Shown here in pieces: positions 34,383 through 41,943 of a stretch of DNA of 41,943 nt. The stretch is from Lachnospiraceae bacterium (GTDB lineage: Bacteria; Bacillota; Clostridia; Lachnospirales; Lachnospiraceae): NCBI GenBank assembly GCA_017936885.1, contig JAGBEO010000023.1, positions 1-41,943 of the forward strand. Reading direction: 5' to 3'. The notes below the pieces were generated by a model. The model searched no databases. It was given only the letters and a program-made list of their open reading frames with translations, and was not told the DNA's origin. Position 1 is the first letter of the stretch. Each line of letters begins with the position of its first letter. The translations under genes and the position numbers were made by a program.

Positions 34383-35606
34383 TTAATCCGTTTTTTTCAA
34401 ATATCCGTTGGTATCCTGATAGATCTGCTCGCTGCATTTCTTAACGGCAGCTGACGGTTCATAATCATTGTCATCAAACAAAAACTGATGCAGCCACTTA
34501 ACATTTTCTTCCAAATTCGTAGGAATGACGCAGGAACCCTTAGACCCGATCGTACCTGTAGTACGCATGTCTTCTGTAGGGAATCCGCCGGTCTCCGAAA
34601 TATAATAAGTGTTCACATTGCCAAGCATCTCTACAATCTCCGACAGATCAAGAGATGTATAAACTTCGCTGAATACAGAATTCGCTGTCTCCGTCAACTG
34701 CGGCAGGGATGCTTTCTTGGCCTGATCCGCTACTGCTGAAAGCACTTCACGCTGTCTCTCTGCACGCTTGAAGTCATCTCCGGCAGTATAACGGATACGA
34801 CAGTATCCTGTTGCCTGTAAACCATTTAACAACTGGTATCCCGTAGATGAGACGGGTGTATAGGATCTCTTCAGATCCTCTGCGATACACAACTGGTAGT
34901 TATTCAAATGGCTGATCTCTGCATCATCTACGTCAATATATACACCGCCCAATGCATCAATAGTATCGGTAAGACCCGCAAAACCGACCGTAACGAAGTC
35001 CGTGATATTCAAATCCAGATTCATGTTCAGCATACTGATTGCCTGCTCCGGTCCGCCCTTCGCATAAGCCGAATTACATTTATTATAAGAATCATTGCTC
35101 AGGTTCAAATAAGTATCACGATATACGGATACCAGCTTACACTCTCCCGTATCCTGATTGATGGATGCAATCATAATTGTATCACTTCGTGTATTCTTCG
35201 TCAGGGCACCGGTAGTGGAATCCACACCAAAGAGCGCAATGTTGCGGTAACCCTTCATGGTCGTCTCCTGCGCTTCCATAACCGTGTCGTTGATTATGAT
35301 ATCGCCCTCATCCAGATCCACCTTACCGCTCTTCGTACCGGACATAACTCCATACAGGAAAAATACCGCCACAATCAAAACAATAATCTCTACCACGAAA
35401 ATAATAATTCTTCTGCGCTGTTTCTTCGCCTGTGCTTTCTTACTCATCTTTTTGCCGGATGACTTGCCGCCGGATGATTTCTTGCCGGATGGCTTACTGC
35501 CGGATGATTTCTTACCGGTGGATTTCGCACTGCCGCTTTTTGAAGAAGATTTTTTCTTCGGTCTTACTTCGTCTTCAATATATTCATCATCATAATTTCT
35601 AGCCAT
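34383..35606 (-). CDS. LytR-CpsA-Psr (LCP) family protein
   Basis: A 407-residue protein. Residues 1-65 are a Lys/Ser/Gly-rich cytoplasmic tail containing five tandem pentads such as SSGKK. One membrane segment (about 66-88) precedes the extracellular LCP domain: NIALFGVDSTTG, TRSDTIMIASINQDTGECKLVSVYRDTYL (conserved Arg and Asp), GGVYIDVDDAEI, and RIRYTAGDDFKRAERQREVL. LCP enzymes transfer glycans from polyprenyl carriers to peptidoglycan. The glycosyltransferases around it suggest it attaches their product. It has a sigma-A promoter at 35708-35735. Confidence 0.92.
   Translation of the reverse strand: MARNYDDEYIEDEVRPKKKSSSKSGSAKSTGKKSSGSKPSGKKSSGGKSSGKKMSKKAQAKKQRRRIIIFVVEIIVLIVAVFFLYGVMSGTKSGKVDLDEGDIIINDTVMEAQETTMKGYRNIALFGVDSTTGALTKNTRSDTIMIASINQDTGECKLVSVYRDTYLNLSNDSYNKCNSAYAKGGPEQAISMLNMNLDLNITDFVTVGFAGLTDTIDALGGVYIDVDDAEISHLNNYQLCIAEDLKRSYTPVSSTGYQLLNGLQATGYCRIRYTAGDDFKRAERQREVLSAVADQAKKASLPQLTETANSVFSEVYTSLDLSEIVEMLGNVNTYYISETGGFPTEDMRTTGTIGSKGSCVIPTNLEENVKWLHQFLFDDNDYEPSAAVKKCSEQIYQDTNGYLKKTD
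35454..35528 (-). repeat. Five 15-bp tandem repeats in the LCP gene
   Basis: GCCGGATGATTTCTT-like units recur at 35454, 35469, 35484, 35499 and (diverged) 35514, each 15 bp. They encode the pentads STGKK, SSGSK, PSGKK, SSGGK, SSGKK in the cytoplasmic tail. Being in frame, copy-number change would alter only tail length. Confidence 0.8.
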
Positions 35607-35707
35607 ACTTGTACTCCCTTATTTCTCGACAAAATCAGAAGCAAATTCTGTCATATATTTTCTCACATCTTGACCTAAAAGGCAAGTTTTAGTGTACATC
35701 TTATAAG

Positions 35708-35735
35708 ATTATACTACATCTTGATATAATTGCAA
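35708..35735 (-). promoter_or_regulatory. Promoter of the LCP gene
   Basis: On the minus strand TTGCAA (35730-35735), a 16-base spacer and TATAAT (35708-35713) give a full -10 match, about 100 bases before the start codon. Confidence 0.7.
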
Positions 35736-35782
35736 CCTGATTACTGTTTCTTCAAAAAGTCTTAATAAATGTTAGTATTTCA

Positions 35783-37192
35783 CTAATATGCATTTTTATT
35801 GATAAATCCCTTGAAAATTGTCAGGAACATAATCTTAATATCAAAAGACATCGTCCAGTTTTCAATATAGAAAATATCATATTCAATTCTGCGCTTAATA
35901 GATGTATCGCCGCGATAGCCGTTGATCTGCGCCCATCCGGTAAGTCCCGGTCTGACCTGATGCTTAACCATATAGCGGGGAATCTCCTCCTTGAATTTCT
36001 CAACAAACTGCGGGCGTTCCGGTCTCGGTCCCACCACGCTCATATTTCCTTTTAAAATATTAAATAACTGCGGCAGTTCATCAATGCTTGTCCGACGCAG
36101 GAATCTGCCCACCTTCGTGACACGGGGATCATCCTTGGTCGTCCAGCCTTTCTCTTCCACAGACGGCTTCTGCACTTCCATGGTACGGAATTTATACATT
36201 TTAAAGGGCTTATTGTGAAGACCGATACGCTCCTGTTTGAATATAATCGGTCCCCTGGAAGTAGATTTAATGGCAATTGCCGCTGTCAGCATAACCGGTG
36301 ATGACACAATCAGGCCGATCAAAGCCACAACAATGTCCACAAAACGCTTCGCGCACCAGTTCAAAGTATTCGTCAACGGCACATATCGGATATTCACCAC
36401 CGGAAGCCCCATCAAGTCCTCTGTATAAGGCTTGCTTGGAAACAGACTGTTATAATCCGGAATAAATTTGGTGTGTACGCCTGACTTCTCACACAAATCC
36501 ACAATATGTTCCAAATGGTCATAATCTTTCAGGGAAAGCGTAATCGCGATCTCATCCAGCTTGTTCTCCGGCAGAATATAAAGCAGATTTTCAATCGTTC
36601 CTACCACCTTAACTCCCTTATAAAGAGTGCCTCTCGGAACGCTGTCATCCAAAATTCCCCGTACCACATACCCCCACTGGGGATTAGAGTTAATACGGTT
36701 GATATATTCCTCCGCCGCCCGTGAATAGCCCACCAGAAGAATATATTTCAAATTGTAGCCCTTTTCCCGAGCATACTGGAGAAGGATACGGATCAAAGAA
36801 CGTCCCAGTGTAGTGAAGACAATATTGATTACAAAGAACATTGCCATCATGGAACGCGAGAAATGATTCTGGGAGATTAAGTACCACCCCGCCATCAACA
36901 GGATCAGTCCTACCGTATTCGCCTGAAAAATATTGAGTATTTCATATTTATGAACGGTAGCCCGCTTGGGGGTATACAGATTAAAAGAATAATATAAGAT
37001 CAAATAACCCGGCACAATAACGTAAAGCATCTGGAAATATGTGCGCATAGAAAGAACACCGACAGTAGGGTCGATGTCTGAAAACGGGCTGGCAAACTTC
37101 AAATACCAGGCTAACATATAGGATGCTGCCACTATAATCGCATCCAGCACAACGTGCAGTCTGTTAAAATATTTCTGGTTATCTTTGATCAT
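35783..37192 (-). CDS. Polyprenyl glycosylphosphotransferase (WcaJ/CpsE type)
   Basis: A 469-residue protein starting at ATG 37192 (AGAGG 8 bases upstream). About four N-terminal membrane helices (15-130) and a CoA-binding-like Rossmann domain (YILLVGYSRAAEEYI, GILDDS) are followed by a fifth helix and the bacterial sugar transferase domain: KRFVDIVVALIGLIVSSP, FKQERIGLHNKPFKMYKFRTM, RFLRRTSIDELPQLFNIL, GPRPERP, and RPGLTGWAQINGYRG. It transfers a hexose-1-phosphate to undecaprenyl phosphate, the first step of an exopolysaccharide or wall glycan. It follows two GT2 genes on the same strand. Confidence 0.93.
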   Translation of the reverse strand: MIKDNQKYFNRLHVVLDAIIVAASYMLAWYLKFASPFSDIDPTVGVLSMRTYFQMLYVIVPGYLILYYSFNLYTPKRATVHKYEILNIFQANTVGLILLMAGWYLISQNHFSRSMMAMFFVINIVFTTLGRSLIRILLQYAREKGYNLKYILLVGYSRAAEEYINRINSNPQWGYVVRGILDDSVPRGTLYKGVKVVGTIENLLYILPENKLDEIAITLSLKDYDHLEHIVDLCEKSGVHTKFIPDYNSLFPSKPYTEDLMGLPVVNIRYVPLTNTLNWCAKRFVDIVVALIGLIVSSPVMLTAAIAIKSTSRGPIIFKQERIGLHNKPFKMYKFRTMEVQKPSVEEKGWTTKDDPRVTKVGRFLRRTSIDELPQLFNILKGNMSVVGPRPERPQFVEKFKEEIPRYMVKHQVRPGLTGWAQINGYRGDTSIKRRIEYDIFYIENWTMSFDIKIMFLTIFKGFINKNAY

Positions 37193-37383
37193 TCTTAAGC
37201 CTCTATGCTTACCGGACAATTACAGTATTCTTATATCTTCGCAATCGCTTTACAGCATTTATCTCTATCATTTCATTTCTGATATCCAACTACAACCAAA
37301 AATCTCAAAATCATTAATATATATCTTACAATATTTCAGCAAAAAGCACAACCACAGATTATACAGGCGGCAGACTGCGGTGT

Positions 37384-38364
37384 TTAACCAATAAGCCGAT
37401 ACCAGAGATTCCGCCACAATTCAAGCTGTATTCTCACATAATTGGCCAAATGTTTCGTCTGAAACCGCACTTTATGCATTCTTCCTTCCGCCGACACACA
37501 CAGTGCAGCCCCCCTCCACAGACCTCTGATATAGTTTCCTCCGTAACCTTTCCTGATAAAAAAGAGTGTCTTGATTCCAAAACCGGCAATCAACAGCGGA
37601 AGATTCAGAAGGATTAGCAGTAAGGGCATATTCTTATAGATCAGATATACGCTGTTCTTGGAAGTTAAATCTACTTTAAACTCATTGTATCTTGAACCCG
37701 AAGAACCGCTTCCGGCATGATATACTACCGCCTCCGGAATGTAAATATTATGATAGCCATGGATTCTGGCACGATACCCCAGATCAATATCTTCTAAATA
37801 AGCAAAATGATTCTCATCCAGCAAGCCGATCTCATCAAATATTTCTCTTCGATAGATGGCAGCGCCGCCGCAGGCGGCAAAGATGTTACGCATCTTCTGA
37901 TATTCCTGTTTCGGTTTGTCCTTACCCAGAGCAAAAGCCCATCCCAATGCGCAATAATAGTCTCCCGCATCATCGATCAGCTCCGGATGATGGAGATTCA
38001 GCATTTGGGCAGAGCCCGAGAAAATACCCGTATTCTTCTGCAGTGGTTTCTCCAAAGCCCGAACGAATCCCTTCTCTGCCTCTGTGTCGTTATTTAATAA
38101 GATAACATATGTTGTTTCGCATTGTTCAATCCCCCGGTTAACTGCTCCGCAGAAACCATAGTTATGATCCAGACGCAGCAGTTGCACCTGGGGAAATTTC
38201 TTTGCAACCACTTCCGGACTTCCGTCCGTGGAACCGTTGTCCACCACAAGAATATGAGCCGGCTCGCCTTCCAGACTGGCAAGGCACTTCTCGATATACT
38301 TCATGCCGTTATAGTTTGGTATAATAATAGTGGATCGTATCTGTGTACTCATCTTTCCTCTCAT
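37384..38364 (-). CDS. GT2 glycosyltransferase with C-terminal membrane part
   Basis: A 326-residue GT2 enzyme: TIIIPNYNGMKYIEKCL, ILVVDNGSTDGS, NYGFCGAVNRGIE, the metal-binding LLNNDTE, and FAYLEDIDLGYRARIHGY. A hydrophobic segment (about residues 245-270) and a basic tail follow, as in membrane-associated rhamnosyl/galactosyl transferases. The ATG at 38364 overlaps the upstream gene's stop (ATGA), favouring coupling. An ATG at 38352 behind AGAGG is an alternative start. The sugar and acceptor are unknown. Confidence 0.88.
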   Translation of the reverse strand: MRGKMSTQIRSTIIIPNYNGMKYIEKCLASLEGEPAHILVVDNGSTDGSPEVVAKKFPQVQLLRLDHNYGFCGAVNRGIEQCETTYVILLNNDTEAEKGFVRALEKPLQKNTGIFSGSAQMLNLHHPELIDDAGDYYCALGWAFALGKDKPKQEYQKMRNIFAACGGAAIYRREIFDEIGLLDENHFAYLEDIDLGYRARIHGYHNIYIPEAVVYHAGSGSSGSRYNEFKVDLTSKNSVYLIYKNMPLLLILLNLPLLIAGFGIKTLFFIRKGYGGNYIRGLWRGAALCVSAEGRMHKVRFQTKHLANYVRIQLELWRNLWYRLIG

Positions 38365-39803
38365 CTATCACCCGAAATAGTTAGTGCCGGATTCCATAAC
38401 ACCCGGTATTTAAGTTTTGCTGCTGCCTGACCAAGTTCTAAGCTCAGCTTGCGGTATCCCGCTTCGTCACAGTTTAATCCGGAAACATCCGCAATTCTCA
38501 CATCCTGTAATCCATGCTTCGTCTTTACCCGAATCCTTTTCTCCTGATAAGGAAGTCCTGTGATCTGTGTAAAAACAGGCTGCAGTTCTGTTCTAAGCTG
38601 CATACATCGGATATCCACTGCCGCGCAGTCCTGCTTCAGCACCGCCTTATGGGCAGCGCCGCCGCTGTATTCCTTGTGAAGTCCTTCGAAAAGGCACTCC
38701 CCGTGATCGCCATAGGCTCCCGCACAGATCCGGCGGTGTCTGTCCAGTATCCTTCCGCCCACAATTCCCACATCCTTCCTGACTGTCAGGATATCCGGGA
38801 GATAAGAAATATCGTAGAATCCCAAATGCAGGCTATGCTCCACGGCCACGTTCCACCCCTGTTTCTCACAAAATGCGGTTAATGCCGCTTTGCCTGCTTC
38901 GTAAGCATATGTTTTACTGGCTGTATTTTCCGCCGTAGAATCCGCATGGCAGCGCCAATGATAGAGGATGTGCGGAATATGGGCAATTGCTTCCTGCCAT
39001 AGTCCGGGATCATGCCGCTTCTCTGCGGCTGCCTGTCGATACAGACTGTCCACAACCTGCAGCACCAAATCATAATCCTGTGCTCCGTCATACTCTCCAC
39101 GCAATTTCAGACGTTTCATCAGTCCTGCTTCCACCGCCATAAAGTGGCAAATATAATTATTGGATAAAATTAAATCTAAATTAAATTCCTGTTTTCTATG
39201 TGGTGACACATATCTTTGAGCCGTCTGATCGTATTTATCTTCGTCTGAATAAATCAATGCCGGAGTCATATGATGTTTCGCAGATTCATGGATTTTACGT
39301 GCCATATAATATAACGCATCAGGTGTTATGAAATCATCATGATCCAGCAGCGCAATATAGTCTCCCGCCGCCAGGTCAATTCCGGCATTGGTATTGCCGG
39401 AAATACCCTTATTTTCTGTTAAACGCCTGTATTTCATGCGGGCATCGCCCGTTTCTTTCATAATTTCCTGTACAACCCGTGCTACACTATCGCTGCTGCC
39501 TGCATCTGCAATGATCAGTTCCCATTTACGGTAACTCTGTCCGCGCACGGAATCAATCATTTCCCGTAAATATTCTTCTTTCGTTTCATAAGCAGGTACC
39601 ACAATACTAAAAAGATATGGATAGTCTGCCGTCTCTTTCCACTGTGCCCTCAGTGTCTCTTCTGTCGGCCTTCGATAAATATAATTGTCCTTTTTTTCTT
39701 CTTCAATGCGCTCTCTGGCAGCATAATAAGCATGGCTGATTCCGTTTTTCTTAATATAATTCACTGTTTTTCTTACATTGCTTCTCTTCAATATTCTACC
39801 CAT
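38361..39803 (-). CDS. GT2 glycosyltransferase
   Basis: A 480-residue protein starting at ATG 39803, 7 bases after GGGGG; the ATG at 39809 is too close to that site. The N-terminal ~65 residues are basic and helical. The GT2 domain then shows FSIVVPAYETKEEYL, ELIIADAGSSDS, NKGISGNTNAGIDLAAGDYIALLDHDDFI and IYSDEDKYD, with a C-terminal ~170-residue extension. This two-part form resembles rhamnan- and capsule-type transferases. It is translationally linked to the next GT2 gene by ATGA. An envelope-glycan role is inferred from the neighbours. Confidence 0.87.
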   Translation of the reverse strand: MGRILKRSNVRKTVNYIKKNGISHAYYAARERIEEEKKDNYIYRRPTEETLRAQWKETADYPYLFSIVVPAYETKEEYLREMIDSVRGQSYRKWELIIADAGSSDSVARVVQEIMKETGDARMKYRRLTENKGISGNTNAGIDLAAGDYIALLDHDDFITPDALYYMARKIHESAKHHMTPALIYSDEDKYDQTAQRYVSPHRKQEFNLDLILSNNYICHFMAVEAGLMKRLKLRGEYDGAQDYDLVLQVVDSLYRQAAAEKRHDPGLWQEAIAHIPHILYHWRCHADSTAENTASKTYAYEAGKAALTAFCEKQGWNVAVEHSLHLGFYDISYLPDILTVRKDVGIVGGRILDRHRRICAGAYGDHGECLFEGLHKEYSGGAAHKAVLKQDCAAVDIRCMQLRTELQPVFTQITGLPYQEKRIRVKTKHGLQDVRIADVSGLNCDEAGYRKLSLELGQAAAKLKYRVLWNPALTISGDR

Positions 39804-39892
39804 TGCCATGCCCCCTTCTTTTCCTATATTCCCTTAAAATTCTGTTTCTAATAGCAATTTCCGCCTTTTTCACTTCTCCTGCCATATGGAAA

Positions 39893-39915
39893 TCGCCCTG
39901 CTCATCGCAGGGCGA
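39893..39915 (-). terminator. Terminator-like hairpin after the phosphoglucomutase gene
   Basis: TCGCCCTGC and GCAGGGCGA form a perfect 9-bp stem around TCATC. It lies about 30 bases past the phosphoglucomutase stop. The following minus-strand bases (TTTCCATATGG) are weakly T-rich. Confidence 0.6.
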
Positions 39916-39944
39916 CTGATCCTATTTTAATCTCATTGATCATT

Positions 39945-41666
39945 CTATAAATATGCTTTGAGATCTTCTGTCAACTGACTTAATTTCGCCTCAGCATCCT
40001 CAAGGCTTGTGCCTTTCACACCCATGTAGAACTTGATCTTAGGCTCTGTTCCCGATGGACGTGCGCAACACCAGGAATCATTGGTTAAGTCAAAGTAAAG
40101 TACATTAGACTGTGGAAGCCCTGTCTCGCCCTCTGCTCCGGTCTCAAGATTCAGAGTCTTGCCTGTTGTGTAATCTCTGAATTCTTTAACCTTCAAATCT
40201 CCGAAGTTCTTCGGTGGATCATTTCTGAGCTTATTCATAATCTCTTCAATCTGCTTCGCACCGTCGATACCCTTCATGGTAATCGCATACTGGCTCTCTT
40301 TGAAGTAACCGTATTTCTCGTATAACGTAATCATCTGATCCCATACAGTCTTACCGTTCTTCTTACACCATGCAGCCATTTCACACAGGCACATAACGGC
40401 TACGATAGCATCCTTGTCTCTTGCGTGAGTACCTGCCAGACAGCCATAGCTTTCCTCTAAACCGAATACATAGTTGTTGGAGCCGCTCTGCTCGAATAAC
40501 TTGATCTGTTCTCCGATAAACTTAAAGCCTGTCAGCACTTCGATGAATTTTACATTATAATCATCAGCAATCGCACGCGCCATGTTGGTTGTAACGATGG
40601 TCGTAACCAATGCTGGGTTAACAGGCATTGTACCTGTAGCTGTTCTTTCTCTTAAAATATACTCCGCAATCAGCATACCTGACATATTACCGGTAAACGG
40701 TACATACTCACCGGACTTAGTATCCAGTGCATAGATACCCAGTCTGTCTGCATCCGGGTCGGTTGCCAGTACGATATCTGCATTTTTCTCCTTAGCAAGC
40801 TTAAGTGCCAGTGTAAATGCCTTCGGATCTTCCGGATTAGGATATTCCAGTGTAGTAAAGTTCGGATCAGGCATTTCCTGCTCAGGAACTACATATACGT
40901 TCTTGAAACCAAGCTCGGAAAGGATTCTTCTGACCGGCACATTACCGGTACCGTTAAACGGAGAATATACGATCTTCATATCCTCTGCCATCTCTTTGAT
41001 CATTTCCGGATGGATGATCTGCTTTTTCAGTTCTGCCATGTACTTATCGTCAATCTCTTTACCGATCACTTCGTAAAGACCTGCCTTCAAAGCTTCGTCC
41101 TTATCCATGGTCTTAACGGTATGATAATCCGTTACATTATTAACCTCTGTGATGATTTCCTTGTCCTTAGGGGCAGTAACCTGGGCACCATCCTCCCAGT
41201 AGCACTTGTAACCGTTATATTCCGGCGGATTATGGCTTGCCGTGATTACAATACCGGAGATACATCCCAGTTCACGCAGTGCAAAGGATAATTCAGGAGT
41301 AGGTCTTAACGCATCGAATACATACGCCTTGATCCCGTTAGCAGCCAGACATAATGCTGCTTCATCTGCAAATTCGGGAGACATTCTTCTGGAATCGTAT
41401 GCGATCGCAACGCCCCTCTGCTCGCCGCCCTGTTTCTTTATGTAATTAGCCAGACCCTGTGTAGCTTTACGTACCGTATAGATATTCATACGGTTTGTGC
41501 CGGCGCCGATCACGCCGCGAAGTCCGCCTGTACCAAATGCCAGATCCTTGTAGAAACGATCTTCGATTTCTTTCTCATCATTTCTGATTGCCAGAAGCTC
41601 CTGCTTGGTCGCATCATCGAAATAAGAATCTTCCAGCCAAAAGTCAAATTGTTCCTTATACCCCAT
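39945..41666 (-). CDS. pgcA: Phosphoglucomutase/phosphomannomutase
   Basis: A 573-residue alpha-D-phosphohexomutase of the long Gram-positive PgcA type. The catalytic phosphoserine loop is TASHNPPEYNG (about residues 142-152). Other signatures are FGTGGLRGVIGAGTNRMN, YDSRRMS, the metal loop DPDADRLG, the sugar-binding GLEESYG and the phosphate-binding RPSGTEPKIKFY. It interconverts glucose-6-phosphate and glucose-1-phosphate, feeding UDP-glucose and the glycan genes downstream. A GGAGG site precedes the ATG. The promoter is at 41749-41777. Confidence 0.95.
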   Translation of the reverse strand: MGYKEQFDFWLEDSYFDDATKQELLAIRNDEKEIEDRFYKDLAFGTGGLRGVIGAGTNRMNIYTVRKATQGLANYIKKQGGEQRGVAIAYDSRRMSPEFADEAALCLAANGIKAYVFDALRPTPELSFALRELGCISGIVITASHNPPEYNGYKCYWEDGAQVTAPKDKEIITEVNNVTDYHTVKTMDKDEALKAGLYEVIGKEIDDKYMAELKKQIIHPEMIKEMAEDMKIVYSPFNGTGNVPVRRILSELGFKNVYVVPEQEMPDPNFTTLEYPNPEDPKAFTLALKLAKEKNADIVLATDPDADRLGIYALDTKSGEYVPFTGNMSGMLIAEYILRERTATGTMPVNPALVTTIVTTNMARAIADDYNVKFIEVLTGFKFIGEQIKLFEQSGSNNYVFGLEESYGCLAGTHARDKDAIVAVMCLCEMAAWCKKNGKTVWDQMITLYEKYGYFKESQYAITMKGIDGAKQIEEIMNKLRNDPPKNFGDLKVKEFRDYTTGKTLNLETGAEGETGLPQSNVLYFDLTNDSWCCARPSGTEPKIKFYMGVKGTSLEDAEAKLSQLTEDLKAYL

Positions 41667-41748
41667 TGTATTGCCTCCTTGTTTTATTGTTATTAGTGTT
41701 TATTCCATGCCCGCCACGGAATAAATTACAAGTTAATCAATCGATATT

Positions 41749-41777
41749 ATCTTAGCATACAACTGAGGATATCGCAA
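41749..41777 (-). promoter_or_regulatory. Promoter of the phosphoglucomutase gene
   Basis: On the minus strand TTGCGA (41772-41777), a 17-base spacer and TAAGAT (41749-41754), each 4/6 to consensus, lie about 83 bases before the start codon. Confidence 0.5.
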
Positions 41778-41863
41778 ATTATTTTCATAAGCGTGATCTC
41801 TCGGCAACCTTTATAATTAAATCGTGGATTAAAGCAAAGGCGCGCAATGCTTGAAAGTAAACG

Positions 41864-41885
41864 ATTTTCCGAACGTTCGGAAAAT
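41864..41885. promoter_or_regulatory. Perfect 22-bp palindrome, operator-like
   Basis: Each half is ATTTTCCGAAC and the two halves meet at the centre of AACGTT. It lies 28 bases before the ATG of the gene entering at the right edge. Its size and symmetry are like TetR-family operators. Confidence 0.6.
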
Positions 41886-41912
41886 ATCACGAAAGGGTAA
41901 AGGTACATAAAT

Positions 41913-41943
41913 ATGGAAAAGGTAAATTTTGAAATTCTTATTG
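41913..41943 (+). CDS. Start of a truncated gene at the window edge
   Basis: ATG at 41913 opens MEKVNFEILI and runs off the window. AAAGG about 9 bases upstream and a second AAAGGG support translation. It is divergent from the phosphoglucomutase gene. The palindrome just upstream suggests that it is autoregulated or repressor-controlled. Ten residues are too few to name a family. Confidence 0.55.
   Translation, partial: MEKVNFEILI

Noticed and set aside
1-41943. CRISPR array, tRNA or rRNA genes, complete insertion sequences
   Set aside because: None was seen on either strand; repeats present are hairpins, operators, the 246-bp pair and the LCP coding repeats.

Overview
The window looks like a chromosomal segment of a gut-type Lachnospiraceae (Firmicutes, Clostridia). 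The basis is moderate GC content, strong AGGAGG-type ribosome binding sites, and a gene set common in that family: a ClpX-like protein, a Csp-like subtilase, DUF4867, an orphan EIIC of the PTS_EIIC_2 type, a FliD-like protein and a CZB chemoreceptor. Genus cannot be fixed from the sequence alone. No tRNA, rRNA, CRISPR array, transposase or integrase was seen.

Left accessory part (1-8.9 kb): a small putative lipoprotein, an ANT(9)/AadA-like nucleotidyltransferase, two VOC (glyoxalase-fold) proteins, an MBL-fold hydrolase, decayed XRE and KilA-N genes, an MFS drug-efflux-type transporter behind an elaborate leader (short peptide plus competing hairpins), a P1B-type metal ATPase broken by two deletions, and a frameshifted ~590-codon gene of unknown function ending in an HNH-like zinc motif. 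At least four gene remnants lie here, so this zone is decaying.

Insertion zone (8.9-14.5 kb): a soluble CZB chemoreceptor faces a polysaccharide deacetylase gene. The last 246 bp of the deacetylase gene occur twice, as direct repeats 2409 bp apart. They differ at 13 sites, all synonymous. The AT-rich DNA between them carries a T5orf172/GIY-YIG-like protein and a small-protein/GNAT pair resembling a toxin-antitoxin operon. The layout matches elements that integrate inside a gene and restore its 3' end, like e14 in icd, but no recombinase is present.

Centre (14.5-25.3 kb): an orphan EIIC; a FliD-like protein; a three-gene sugar operon (xylulokinase, DUF4867, fucose/arabinose-isomerase-like) divergent from a LacI-family regulator, with a 13-bp operator just downstream of each promoter; a GGDEF-EAL protein with a degenerate GGDEF; and carbamate kinase.

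Right part (25.3-41.9 kb), mostly on the minus strand: signal peptidase II, a subtilase, a ClpX-like ATPase and HtrA, all in protein quality control or envelope processing. These are followed by an envelope-glycan block read from right to left: phosphoglucomutase, two GT2 glycosyltransferases, a polyprenyl glycosylphosphotransferase, an LCP ligase, a GT2 and GlmS. Together they could supply hexose phosphate and amino sugar, start the glycan on the lipid carrier, extend it and attach it to the wall. At the right edge a truncated gene begins behind a perfect 22-bp palindrome.
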